A stretch of 64,000 bases of DNA from Toxonevra muliebris. Lineage: Eukaryota > Arthropoda > Insecta > Diptera > Pallopteridae. The stretch's first letter is position 1. Each line of letters begins with the position of its first letter. The position numbers and the translations under genes were made by a program. The stretch lies in contig OY829329.1 in the NCBI GenBank assembly GCA_963691655.1, positions 54,697,408 to 54,761,407 of the forward strand, given 5' to 3'. The notes beneath the pieces are model-generated. The model was not told where the DNA came from and did not search any database. It was given only the letters and a program-made list of their open reading frames with translations. Positions 1-10,836 of this stretch are shown in pieces.

Positions 1-295
1 GACATGTTTGCTGAATATTATAAAAAAAAATTGGACTCAATGGGTTGAGAAATTTTTTTAAAATCGTGCTTACCAGCTTGAAAAATGTTGACAAAGCGGA
101 TGCATGTTTGACGCCTTGACCTTCAAAGGACAAATTCGAATTAATTCTTTGCACAGCTTCCTAACAGCTTATAGATTAGAAAAATGCAAAAAAAAATTGA
201 TTCGGAAAAAAATGCTGGTAAAAGGCCATGCTGTTGCTGGACTTCTCGAATCAGGGACTACAGATATGAAAGTTTAGTCTACTGATTCTAGCTCT

Positions 296-386
296 GCTGC
301 TCTTTTATGCCTATGATTATCTTTTATGTGTTCATCTGGTTGCTGCTCTTTTATGCCTATGATTATCTTCAAAGTTCATCTGGTTG
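296..386. repeat. 46-bp tandem duplication
   Basis: Two adjacent copies (296-341 and 342-386) begin GCTGCTCTTTTATGCC and differ by a few bases, mainly near CTTTTATGTG versus CTTCAAAG. No coding frame spans it. Confidence 0.75.
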
Positions 387-1413
387 TCTTCTACTGCTCT
401 TTTTTTTTTTTTAGCTATTTTAAGTTTATCGTAGAGCTTTAATAGAGGTCTCAAACTAGGATTTTATATTTCCCCGATAGATTTAATTAGAGGCAACAAA
501 AGGCAGCCAGATGCAGTAAAAAGTTAACAAAGAAAACTGTATGAGTTCAAACCGACTTAGGTTTTCCCCAAAAACTTAAAACCAAACCCATGCCCTAATC
601 CTATTCGAGTCGAGGAAACCCTACTATAGGTTTCCTTGGGTTAAATTTCTGTCTTTTAAACTTTTAGCCAAATCTGTAGATAGTCTTTCAATCTGAGCTG
701 CCGTGTTCATTGTTTCGAAATCGATTTGAAAGGTTTCAAACTCTCAATAAAGAAATACTATTTGAAAATTATATAAAATCGTTGGGTTCCTTTTATTTCA
801 GAAATTGACACACAAAAAACTCTGTTAGCAGAGAAGAGTTAGCTTGATAGATCCAACATTTAGTGGGAGGTCTTTGCCTAAAAATGATTTATTTAAAAAA
901 AATTCTGAGAGTATCCACAGGCTCACTAGTGGTTCCAAGAGTTCCCGAGTAATAAACTAATTTTTTCAGTCAAGTAAAAAAAGACATGACTAAATTTAGT
1001 CGTGATTAAATAGTCATAATCACTACTAAATGAATAAGCCATTCAATTATTAATAATTCAATCATTAGTTTTAATTATATTGACAATATTGTGAAAAATT
1101 TGTAGCTGAAACTTTTAAGGTAGTTTTACATATCGTCAGCTATATGACAAAACCACGAATGTGCAAAAGGGATATTTTGATAAGACTCGATTTTTTAATG
1201 TTTAAGCATTCGCTATAAATATGTACATAATTCGATAATATCCGACACTTGCTATTACAAAAATAAAAACGGGATTAAGCATTCCTCACCCAGGTGTCAT
1301 AACCCACAAACTATTTTCCTTAGAACTAATAAAAATTAGTCAATAATTTGTGATTGACGATTAATTTTGTTGGTAATTACTTTTTACTCGTTAGTCAGAT
1401 TAAGTTTAAGTGA

Positions 1414-1834
1414 GGAACAGAATGTGAAGCTGAAGCGTGAAGTAACAATCAGTCAAAAGTAAAATGTATACATTTTCATTGTAATCAAACACAATGTGAA
1501 GTTGTCGCAGCCGCTGAAGGTGGAAATGAAGCGCAAAATAAGAACTTTTTAACTTTGTCGCGCTTCAAGCATCACAACTGATTGTCAAAATAAAAAAGTG
1601 GAAGAATTCTTTGAAATATTTATTGAACTTGCAAAAAATATTAATTGGTTTATAATTTAAAGCCCTTTGTTTGCAAATATGTTGAGAAAAATATGATTGT
1701 GTGTGTTTCCAGTTGCCATAAACATGAGCTTCAGAGGTGCACATTTTGTTCACATTTTTGTTTGTCGCGCTTCATTGTTTGCTACGCTACATTCTGTGCT
1801 TCAGCTGCGTACTTCACCCTTCATATTCTGTTCC
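1414..1834. repeat. Possible MITE with GGAACAGAATRTGAAG inverted ends
   Basis: The left end reads GGAACAGAATGTGAAG and the right end is its near-perfect reverse complement (CTTCATATTCTGTTCC). Related GAAGCGTGAAG/GAAGCGC motifs recur inside. No clean target duplication was found, so the superfamily is unknown. Confidence 0.4.
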
Positions 1835-3298
1835 AGGTTTTATTTACTGCTCCCTACTACATAGCGCTGTAATTTTTTAATAAACTTTCTGCAATCAATC
1901 TAGGGTGCCCAGGTTTGAGAAGTGAGTATATTCCAATTGGTTCGCCCTTCAGATTAAATAATTAACTTACTAGATTTTAATTTTTTTTTTTTTTCATTCA
2001 AATTCATTAATGCTGAGTGTAAAGTAAAGAATTTCGTCTGTACTCACCACAACTAATTCTTTGTTTTACCAGTTTCTTTTTTATGTTTATAATATTGATT
2101 GGTTTTTAGTAAATATTATTTAATTCTTAGCTAAATCAACAATTAAATTTTTATAGTCAGCGCGTGTGACGGTAAATATATGTATTTATTTTATTGATTG
2201 TCTGTCTTCAAAATTTCCACTGAATTTCAAAAAGAACTCATCAATAGAAGTTTAGTCAAAGTGTTAACAGAAATTGTCGATTGCTTCATTTATACATTTA
2301 CACATTTTATTTAAAATATTTATGTGGTAACACTGGTGAAAACTTGTGAATATAAAACATAAAGCTTTTAGTCAAACGAGACTCGAAATTTATTATTTAC
2401 CATATTTAAAATTATTTTTTTAAATTTATTTTTCAGATGAGATCAATGAAATTTTATTCAATTTTTTGAATATGAAGGTGAAACATTTTAAAAGTGCTCG
2501 AATTTTCTTAAGTTTCTAATGAAACAAGCAATTGTAATATCTAAGCTTATGAACAAAATCTTAAAAACGCCTCAGTTTCAAGTTTTGCTGCGCCTTATAG
2601 CGGGTGAGTTGTGTTAATTTTTAAAGTAAACATTATGAATAATAATAGTAAATATAAATTGTTATTTTTGGATTCTTAGCTATTAAAATTATGGGCTCGT
2701 GTTAATTTGTGCTTCCCATAAACGTTACTTTTATTTTATTTTGCATGAGTAAAATTTGTTCAAATTTTTTTGATATTTCTGCAAACATGTCGCCCAGAGA
2801 GAAAAAATATTCCTTTAACTATGTACGCTTTCAATTGACCAATCAAAGTCGAGGATTGGCAAGGAGCGAGAGTTAAACCTCATTTCTCTCTCTCTCTCAT
2901 TGTGTATTGCTCCACAGTTTGATGCATGGTAAACTGTTTACTTAAAGTACTTAAGCTTGACAAGCCCTAGACTGAACTAATATGTATGAACTAACTCATT
3001 ATGATCTGACGCTTATTTGGAAAAAATAAACTTACTCATTTAAGTACCAATAGATAGAAAAAATCCCCCAACCACTTTTCTGCTTTTCTCTAATGACGTT
3101 AACGCTTTTTGTTCATCTCGCTCTTAACAAACATTCGCACTACCTTATCTCAAATTAATGCAAACCAAACTCAACATATGTAGCTAGTTTTTTAATGCTA
3201 ATTACTTTCTAGCTCTCTGCTGTAAACTCTGCTCACATACACACTCGCCACATATAACACAGAATAAAATTATTATAATCTTCCGAGATTTTTCTACC

Positions 3299-3331
3299 TA
3301 TAAATAGTTTGACTATCTACAGTGTTGAGTT
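3299..3331 (+). promoter_or_regulatory. Core promoter of the Gly-rich gene: TATAAATA plus TGAGTT
   Basis: TATAAATA lies at 3299-3306 and an initiator-like TGAGTT at 3326-3331, giving a predicted start near 3328-3330 and a 5'UTR of about 30 nt. The layout matches the minus-strand peptide genes further right. Confidence 0.6.
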
Positions 3332-3359
3332 AGTCTAGTTTAACATATTCACTCAAAAC

Positions 3360-3848
3360 ATGAAAATATTCATTGTGATCGCCTTTGTCGGTTTGGCCGT
3401 CGTTGCCAGTGCGTTGCCACAGCGTGGATTTGGTGGTGGCAGTGCCAATGCAGGTGCCAGCGCAAATGCTGCTGCTAGCGGTGGTGGCTTTGGCGGTGGT
3501 GGACGTCCCGGTGGATTTGGCGGCGGTCCCGGCTTTGGAGGCGGCGGCTTCGGTGGCGGTCCCGGTGGATTTGGAGGCCGTCCCGGCTTTGGCGGTGGTC
3601 CCGGCTTTGGCGGCGGTCATCCCGGTGGTTTTACTGGCGGCCGTGGTCCCGGAGGTTTTGGCGGTGGTGGATTCGGCGGTGGACGTCCCGGCGGTTTCGG
3701 TGGTGGTGGCGGTTCAGGCTCAGCATCATCTTCAGCATCTGCTTCATCTTCGGCTAGCGGCGGTGGACGTGGTGGTGGTTTTGGTGGCGCAAATGCTAAT
3801 GCCAATGCTAACGCAAATGCCAATACCAACTCTGGTTTCCGCGGTTAG
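3360..3848 (+). CDS. Secreted glycine-rich protein with Ala-Asn tail
   Basis: This is a 162-residue intronless ORF. Residues 1-18 form a signal peptide (MKIFIVIAFVGLAVVASA) followed by LPQRGFGGG. The mature part has an ANAGASANAAAS stretch, a long region of GGF/GPGFGGG/RPGGFGG repeats (about residues 40-115), a Ser/Ala block (SASSSASASSSAS), then GGGRGGGFGG, alternating Asn-Ala (ANANANANAN) and a basic FRG end. The start is the first ATG, about 30 nt after a predicted TATA-driven start site; an AATAAA lies near 3965. Gly-rich secreted insect proteins include cuticular, eggshell, adhesive and antimicrobial proteins, and sequence alone does not choose among them. The Ala-Asn tail resembles the minus-strand cluster at 9.2-31 kb, suggesting distant kinship. 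Two other long frames across it are shadows of the repetitive GC-richer codons. Confidence 0.85.
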   Translation: MKIFIVIAFVGLAVVASALPQRGFGGGSANAGASANAAASGGGFGGGGRPGGFGGGPGFGGGGFGGGPGGFGGRPGFGGGPGFGGGHPGGFTGGRGPGGFGGGGFGGGRPGGFGGGGGSGSASSSASASSSASGGGRGGGFGGANANANANANANTNSGFRG

Positions 3849-3969
3849 GTGACAATAGATTTATTTCTGTTTGTTGTTGTACTAAGTGTTTAGTTTTTAG
3901 AATATGTAAATTATTTTTTGACGAGGAGAGAAAATATTTTTAGAAAAAAAAAAAAACAAAAATATAATA

Positions 3970-5449
3970 AAAAAAAAATATTAAAACAAAATTTTTAAAT
4001 TTAATTTGTATGTGATAAAATTTTGAGTTTATAAAAATCTTTGTAAGTTTGGGTTGAAAGTGTTTAGTTTAGCGTTTCCAGATTTTTTATCCCAAGACCT
4101 TGATCTAGTAACTAGATTCTAGTTCATATTGTACATTCATTATAGATCAAGATCTTAGAATGAAAAAAAATCGGTCTTGTGAAAGTGTGAGATCCTGTGT
4201 GGGATAAAAAGAAGAGAAACGACGTATGGTGACAGTTTTTAATCTCCTAATCTTCTTCGTTTTTGGCACAACAGCCTATAAAGGTCCTAAACTTTAATTT
4301 TCGAGTATGTGAGTTATATTTGTACAAGAATAAATGGGACGAATTCGGCGAGAGAAGCTTTTCTTAATTATAAAAGAAAAATTTGTTGATATGTACATAC
4401 AATTTCGAAGCTCAACTTTTATTACTCGATCGCTTTGAAAAAATTTTCATACAATCTCTCCCAGGGCAGCCTTCATATTTCAATACTTTTTAAACAACCG
4501 AAAAAAATAAAACTCTTTCTACAATTTTTGAATCCGTTAATGGCGCCCTTAAGACCTCCTCTAGTTTTGAATAATAAAAAGTAGTTTAAAGCTTGATTTC
4601 AAATTAGGAAGCACCATTTTAAAATTAGTAAAAATATAAAAGAAAAATTAAAATATAAAATGACGATAGACGATGGCATCATCATTTAAAATCGTATTAC
4701 CTCACTATTGGTCAAAGGCCAGAAGCAGTCACCTATATATCGGAATCGGCCATTGAATGCCGAGGGCTTTCTTTCCACGACACAATAGCAATACTAGTTG
4801 AAAATCTAGAACTGTCATCGCCGAAAATAGAAGCGCTACTATTGAGCTTGCCAGCAACGTGCGAAATTTTTATAATTTCAGCGGAATACCACGACATAAG
4901 ATCGCTTTCGGCGCTCTGCCACAAATAATGCCAAACATTGTTAGGCCTCGAATCTGCAGGCAAAAACTACTTCTACTGCACTATATGCGACCCGTCCCAA
5001 CAAATACAGGAAGGCATCAGACATCGTGAGAATTCGTGGAACTTATGGCCTGAGTTCACTGAGAGTAACCAGTGCATTCCACATGGACGAGGTGGTCAAT
5101 GTGATTACGCCAATGATGCCCATCTTTATCCATTATGACAGCATTTTTTGAGAAGAGACACTTAAAAAAAGAAAAGTCTTGAATTTTTTTTAGATCAAAC
5201 AAAAAAATTCATCCAAATACGGTGTTCTTTTTAAAGAAAGTTTTACGCAAAAACGTTGTCATGATGCGGGTTGCGATAGTCCGAGAAAGAGAAGAAAAAT
5301 CCATCATTAACAGTTACTATGCGTTATACAACAAAACACACGAACAACAATATATTAGCGTTATTTCTGTACCTCTCTCTCTTTCTTTTTCGCTTTACGT
5401 TATTTGGTAAATAAAAAAATTCGTGAATGCAAGAAGTGTCGCATTAGGG
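3970..5449. other. Intergenic DNA with a possible degraded LINE piece
   Basis: No intact gene is seen. Around 4960-5140 on the + strand, a frame containing SLRVTSAF and DEVVNVITPMMPI loosely recalls the region after the reverse transcriptase in Jockey-type elements, but it is short and interrupted. The remainder is AT-rich with no clear features. Confidence 0.35.
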
Positions 5450-6522
5450 CAGGGATGCCAACTCATTTTTTCTGTCTCCTCGATAACCCTCGAGAAATTC
5501 CGCGATTTTCGATCTAATTCCCCGCACCTGTATAATTTTATATTACAACAGCATGATACGCCCTTTCCATAAACATTTTATAAAAACGAAAAATACCTTC
5601 ACGTTGACTTAAAATTGATCCCGGTGACTGTTATTTTAAAGCGGCCCTGCACTATCTCGGTCCAAAACTTAAGCATTTTTTATGGAACTGGTAGGTTAAT
5701 AGAAATGTTCTTTTTGACTTCGGAATTCTTTTGAACCCACTCACAAAATCAATCCGGTTCAAGCTTTCTGAAAGTTTAATCCTATTGGGTAGTAGTTGCC
5801 CATCAAATTTGAACGAGATGGGGTGTTTCGATTTACTACATAGACGTTCATTTTGATAGATAAATAAGCCTCAGCCCACTTTTGGAAATCAAAGTTCTCA
5901 AAGGAGAAAACATCTCTCTTTTGATTCAAATAAAAAATGGCAAAAACCTTGTTTTGAGAAAAACGGATTCAAAGTTTTAACGTTCAGTTTTTAACATATA
6001 AAATATATTTCATCTTCTTTATGATGGCTGATCGCAATTTGTAAGTTTACAGATTAGTCAGAAAGGATTAAAAGTTATTAATCAGAAGGTACTGGACCAA
6101 GGCATAGCTAAGCCTTTCTGAACGGCCGAAAGGAAAGGCAACCGTTTTTCCTGACTAACACTGGGCGTTATAATTTTCTATACCTACGAAAGCACTCTGA
6201 GTTTCTCTCTGAAATTTTTACAAAATACTTTTAAAATGAAAGTCTTTCAAATTACACACTTTTTTAAAAATCGATTTCTTGAAACCAAGAAAGTACAGTT
6301 CCCACTTAAGAAAAGATGAAGATTTTAAGACCTAAAATATGAAATATTGCAAAAGTTAAATGATTTCCATTACATAAAATTTGACAAAAATACTGTACTG
6401 AATTTAATAACTAAAAGCTGAACGGTTTTAAATTCCCCGCAAAAAAGAGCTCATTCCCCGATTCCCCGTACTATGCAAAATTACCCGCAAATCGGGGAAT
6501 TCCCAGCAAGTTGGCATCGCTG
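5450..6522. mobile_element. Non-autonomous hAT-type element (CAGSGATGCCAACT ends)
   Basis: The left end CAGGGATGCCAACT and right end (reverse complement CAGCGATGCCAACT) form terminal inverted repeats. The 1,073-bp unit is flanked by perfect 8-bp duplications CATTAGGG at 5442-5449 and 6523-6530. Eight-bp duplications and CAG-starting ends are typical of hAT transposons. Near the right end TTCCCCG-type motifs repeat and are mirrored near the left. No transposase frame remains, so it would need a transposase supplied in trans. Confidence 0.9.
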
Positions 6523-6667
6523 CATTAGGGTCACATTCAGCTCCAAATAACAGATCATCAAAATCAGAACAAGTATCATCATCTTTTTAGTAAAATCAGC
6601 AAAGACTGATATAAGCTGAGTGAGCCTTTTAATATTGATTACACTGTTCTACAAATGGAAACTTTTG

Positions 6668-7252
6668 AAAACGAGCAGAAACGGGACAAATGCACTTAGG
6701 GTAATGGGGGTTCGCTGAGTCCGAATCTTACATACGTATCGTAGCCTGAGAATTGATTTGGCGTATGTGTATACGTATTCGTATACGATTTGTATAAAAA
6801 GTTTAAAGCTCATTTTGCTCTTAAGTACACGTTTGGCCATCATTGCTTTAATCCATTAAGGACGAGCGGGAGCCAAAGTAAATAGATAAAGAAAGCAACT
6901 TGAGAAAAAATTTGTTTTTGAACCTAGCTCAGGAATGGTTCAGCGACAAGGTGCCATATGGCACCGCTAGGCATTACTGGGTTAAGCTAACAACGAGATA
7001 AAAGTAAATAATGATAACTAGGATGAAAAAAATTACGAAAAAATTAATTAAATAAAAACAAATTTTTCAACAAAATTTTTAAAGTTAAGAAATAAAAAAA
7101 ACGAAAATTTTTAATTTTTTCGTTTTTTCAATTTTAAAAATTTTGATGTCAATAACAAAAATTGTGACGTTGCAGAGCAAAACGGACCACAGATTCGGAC
7201 TCAGCGACCCCCCATTACCCTAAGTACACTTGTCCCGTTTCTGCTCATTTTT
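6668..7252. mobile_element. MITE-like element with ~60-bp inverted repeats
   Basis: The left arm (6668-6728, including GAGCAGAAACGGGACAA and GCTGAGTCCGAATCT) is matched by the reverse complement of 7191-7252 with few mismatches. Outer ends may extend to CACTG near 6642 and CAGTG near 7259, flanked by TTA, which would fit a PIF/Harbinger-type 3-bp target, but the left outer segment aligns poorly. A smaller TTAA-flanked element is nested inside at 6852-6981. Confidence 0.65.
6852..6981. mobile_element. Tiny piggyBac-like MITE flanked by TTAA
   Basis: TTAA occurs at 6848-6851 and 6982-6985. The ends are imperfect inverted repeats (TCCATTAAGGACGAGCGG versus CCCAGTAATGCCTAGCGG). A perfect 16-bp palindrome GGTGCCATATGGCACC sits at 6950-6965, 16 bp from the right end, in the same place as palindromes in the other TTAA elements of this window. 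It has no coding capacity. Confidence 0.6.
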
Positions 7253-7372
7253 GGCAGTGTTATCATCAGTATCATTATCAGTGAAATATTTGAATGAAGA
7301 TCTGCCGAAACCATAAAAACATTCAGAACCAAAGACGGTTACCTGACTGCCTTTCTTGGTCGATTAAATTAA

Positions 7373-7857
7373 CCCGTAAATACCCACTGGTCACTGCAGT
7401 GACCAACCACTTCCGCGCCTGCCTGTGCCGCCATTTTACGTTCGCCATTTAAAATAAACATCTGATCTTACTGTTCAAAGTTTTCGTTATCGATACGTTT
7501 AAATAAGAATGGAAAAATGACAACTGTCGTACAGTTACAGTTATTTTTAGCTCGAAAAGCATGTTTTGCAAAAATTTTAAACAACTAACTGAAAAAAATG
7601 TGTTTTTATTTTCGAATTTTGTGTAATAAATATATTGCCGTGTGGACAAATTTGTGTCAGACGGTATGGGATAACACCAAATAACTGTTTTTAAAAGTTA
7701 TTGCGAATGTTAATGCAGAGGTCAACCATGTAAATTAAAATAACTGCACCTTAAACTAATTTATTTGGAAACACGTAGAACAAACGTTGTTCGAAATCAC
7801 AAATACTACCACTGGGTATGTTTTTAATTGAAATCGGACGTATTGGGCGTTTAAGGG
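7373..7857. mobile_element. piggyBac-like MITE flanked by TTAA
   Basis: A 485-bp unit lies between TTAA at 7369-7372 and 7858-7861. The ends are CCCGTAAATACCCACTGG and, in reverse complement, CCCTTAAACGCCCAATACG. A perfect palindrome GGTCACTGCAGTGACC lies at 7389-7404, 16 bp in. A second copy, in inverse orientation and interrupted by two other transposons, is at 17372-19906. There is no transposase frame. Confidence 0.8.
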
Positions 7858-7861
7858 TTAA

Positions 7862-9150
7862 AGTCGAAAATCAAAACTGGACTCTCAGAATTGTTAGTCT
7901 AGTACGCTGTCGCTAGGTAGCCCAGACGGAATTGAAATACTTCGAAAAGGATAAAAGTTTATGGTCGAAAAATTTTTTAGATCAATCTGGCAAGGTTAGT
8001 ACTTAATCAATACCTGAATCTCCCGATAAATATCGGTGGGGCTCGATAAATATTTCTCCATTTATGATCGTGAATGCCAGACTATAAAATAAAATTAAAC
8101 CCTCCACAATCTCTGGATCCACTATATGAGATTATGATAAAAAAGATTTGGGAAAAATCTGTTTGTTTAGTAATAAAGAAATAATTTTACAGGCTTTCGT
8201 CTTTCAAACCCTGAACCAAAGTAGGCATTTCTCATACTTCCTGAATTCAAATCCATTTTCCAATTTAACATATCTGGATTTCGAGAAATTTCAACCTATA
8301 TGTATATAAAGTATAAATTTTTGTCCACACAGAGTTTAAATGTTTATCATTAGCACGTATCTCATGATCACATTAAAGCCTTTAACTTAAAAGCTGACGT
8401 AATTTGGCCCTCGCAACTTTTGCTGAAATCTCCCTATATTTTTGCGGAATATATTTCTGCTTCTTTTTTCTTTTGGATGTTTCTACTCACTATTTTTATT
8501 ACCTATTATTATTTTGTTTCTTAATTAATTAAAAATTCACGTTTCAAATTATAATTTCATAAGCATAAGAAGCAAAAACAAAACAGAATCGTTTTGTGAC
8601 GACAAATAATCAAGAAAACGTTAAATGGCGCGGCTTGTGGTTTCCTTTTTACTTAAGCAGATCATTAATTGACGCACACTTTGCATAAATTAATAGCAAA
8701 ACTGTGGTTAAATTTAATAAATTATAATATTTTATTAAAGGCAAGAGATTCGAATATTTTTTTTTTCTTTTTAACTTCACTTATATATCGATTTAGGATG
8801 AAAAGTAAAAGAGAAATCATAACTATTTAACTAACTAATAAAATGATTTCATTAAAAATTAGTCTTGCTATGATTAGTAATCAAGAGGGATGAAAATTTC
8901 ATGCATGATAAAATTTTTTTTTTTTTTAGTTAGCATTGATTTTCAAATTAGAAATTAAAAAATTTCAAATATTTGCTAAAAGAAAGAAAAGGACAGAAAT
9001 ACCTTAAAAATTATTTCTATGTTTTTTGTCTTTTTCTTTCATATAGCAGTCATTAAAAATTTTTAATTTCGTGCTTAGAGTTTTCATCCCTATTAATCAA
9101 TATAAATAAAACACTCAAATTTATTTCATTTCAAAGAAACGTTTTTTTTT
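7862..9150. other. AT-rich intergenic DNA
   Basis: No supported gene. A possible short MITE at about 8888-9092 has inverted GGGATGAAAA ends, with partly matching TAATCAA flanks. The right edge runs into the 3' flank of the peptide gene at 9221. Confidence 0.45.
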
Positions 9151-9220
9151 ATTTTTTATTATTAATTAATTAATGCATTTAGTCCTTAAAATCCTTTGAT
9201 CATTCCGTATTCTTCTTCTT

Positions 9221-9451
9221 TTAATGATGACCTCCACTTGCAGCATTGGCGTTGGCATTTGCAACAGCGCTTGCTGCAGAATTACCGCCTGCTAGTGAAT
9301 TGGCATTAGCTTCAGCATTTGCTACAGCGCTTGCGCTAGAGCCAGCACCGCCACGTCCGCCACCACCACCACCTCCACCATGCCTATTAGGAACAGCTGC
9401 TACTGCGGACAGTGCTACCAACAAAACGAACAGGAAGGCAAAGAATTTCAT
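9221..9451 (-). CDS. Small secreted Gly/Ala/Asn-rich peptide (cluster member 1)
   Basis: A 76-residue precursor. The signal peptide MKFFAFLFVLLVALSAVAAVP is nearly identical in all close paralogs. The mature part is basic-Gly (NRHGGGG...RGG), then SASAVANAEANANS and ASAVANANANAA motifs, ending SGGHH. The MKFF start is chosen because it is conserved across the family; an ATG six codons upstream lies only about 10 nt from the predicted start site. TATAAAAAG is at 9504-9512, TCAGTT at 9476-9481, AATAAA (minus) at 9155-9160, and the conserved 3'UTR block at about 9176-9200. The function is unknown: alternating Ala-X is silk/glue-like, and Gly-rich short peptides also occur among insect antimicrobials. 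An AT-rich hydrophobic leader with no Cys argues against a disulfide-folded toxin. Confidence 0.85.
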   Translation of the reverse strand: MKFFAFLFVLLVALSAVAAVPNRHGGGGGGGGRGGAGSSASAVANAEANANSLAGGNSAASAVANANANAASGGHH

Positions 9452-9475
9452 TGTTGTGTATTGTTTCAAAATATG

Positions 9476-9512
9476 AACTGATTAGAAAAAATATTGTTGG
9501 ATTCTTTTTATA
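9476..9512 (-). promoter_or_regulatory. TATA/initiator core promoter of cluster member 1
   Basis: On the minus strand TATAAAAAG (9512-9504) precedes TCAGTT (9481-9476) by 33 bp measured from the first T to the initiator A. This predicts a 28-nt 5'UTR. Confidence 0.75.
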
Positions 9513-9603
9513 GCAAAAAAAAATATCAAAAAAAAAAAAAAAAACAAAAAGCAAATGATCGTCAACAAGCCCGGCAGCAGAATATTAGCCTAAAGTTTAT
9601 AGA

Positions 9604-9622
9604 AACTGGATGAACTGGATGA
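9604..9622 (-). promoter_or_regulatory. Doubled upstream motif (AACTGGATGAACTGGATGA on +)
   Basis: Tandem AACTGGATGA repeats lie about 125-143 bp upstream of the predicted start. The same motif recurs upstream of three other cluster members, so it is a candidate shared enhancer site. Confidence 0.5.
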
Positions 9623-9949
9623 TGTTTCAAATGTGTTAATTAAAATGTTACAGTCATTTTGAATAATTTTGTTTATATTATTTGAATTTTTTATTATTCC
9701 GAAATTATTATTCCGGTCAAACGGCTATAAAAATAATAGAGCTAGTAGTTGTTGCAAATTAAGTTGCGCTAAATAGGCAAATTCAGTTGTTTTTTTTTTT
9801 TTTTTTTTTGAAGTTGTAACACGTACACACACTTTCGACTTTCCACTTACATTCGGTTTCATCAAATCTGCGCACATGTTGTATCGTTTAGACTCTACTT
9901 TAATCACCATACTTATTGTAAACACCCAACAAACCACACGAATTGGTTT

Positions 9950-10580
9950 CTAATTCGAAACGAATTCGTTGTGACGATAAAATGTTTCGAAAACATATAT
10001 TATTAACGAATTCGTTTTTGATTTCGTTTATGAGTTCGTCCCGAACTCGAGAATGAGCATCATTAGCGAATCGTTCACGGAACTTTTTTTTTGTTTTTTA
10101 AGGAACTTATCTCGAATACCAAAAGTTACTTTATTCCCAAGATAGTATTGCAGTATCTTCTTCACAATTGTTACAGCAGGAAGGAGGAATAATTTCTTCT
10201 TCTGTCGAGTTGCTTGCAGTTAAATAAAACTGCTTAAGTTCATTCACCTCACTTGTTTTTTTTTTGTTTTGTTTTTTCCTGCTCATTTCTTATATTTTGA
10301 GCAAACAAATTTTTGACGGGTAAATTTTTATTTTGAATTCTTTTCTACTTTTTCTATAACGAATTGTGAAATAATGAATACTCGCTCATTTTTCATACTC
10401 GTTGAGAAGTTGCTAAAACGAACTCGTTTCGAATGCTATAGCGAAGACGCGTTACCGGGCTCGTTTTCGAATTCGTTTTGAGTGCTAAAACGAACTCGTT
10501 TCGAATGCTATAGCGAAGACTCGTTACCGGGCTCGTTTTCGAATTCGTTTTGAGTGCTAAAATGATGGTATTCATTTCTA
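9950..10580. repeat. Foldback-like region rich in CGAATTCGTT, with 72-bp tandem repeats
   Basis: CGAATTCGT-type palindromes recur from 9960 to 10560. Two near-identical 72-bp units start at 10412 and 10484 (GCTAAAACGAACTCGTTTCG) and a third begins at 10556. Their reverse-complement motifs (AACGAATTCGTT) occur at 9957-10020. Long terminal arrays of this kind resemble foldback elements, but no unit boundary was fixed. Confidence 0.5.
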
Positions 10581-10836
10581 TGGTTTATTGGGAAGTATTG
10601 TATAAAAATTTAAAAGTAGTGACTTTTTTTGGAATATTTTTTTTAAATCCTCAAAAATTAATGAGGAAACATTTAAAAAAGAGCAGGTTTTTATTTTTAA
10701 AGGTACTTTTTATTTAATCCGTTGCTTATTTTTATTTTCAATCGATGCATCACTGCTCCACACATACTTTATACTTTACTCTCCAGACTATTTATAAATA
10801 TTTGTTTGGTGTAAACATGCAAGCAAGCGACATGTA

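Larger units (their letters stand above)
1..3298. other. AT-rich region without a supportable gene
   Basis: No ORF here looks coding; the longest (62-75 codons) are short, low-complexity and lack family resemblance. Visible structure is a short direct tandem repeat near 296-386 and a possible inverted repeat at 1414-1834, both listed separately. A CAATTGACCAATCA segment near 2830 resembles segments near 45.6 kb. The last 100 bases are the promoter region of the gene at 3360. Confidence 0.6.

Noticed and set aside
3385..3852. Val/Ala-rich + frame and Pro-rich minus frame overlapping the Gly-rich gene
   Set aside because: Shadows of GGT/GGC repeats in the real frame; no signal sequence or independent promoter.
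4083..4213. Possible small inverted-repeat element with ATTTTTTATCCCA ends
   Set aside because: Arms are short (about 12 bp) and interrupted, so chance in AT-rich DNA is likely.
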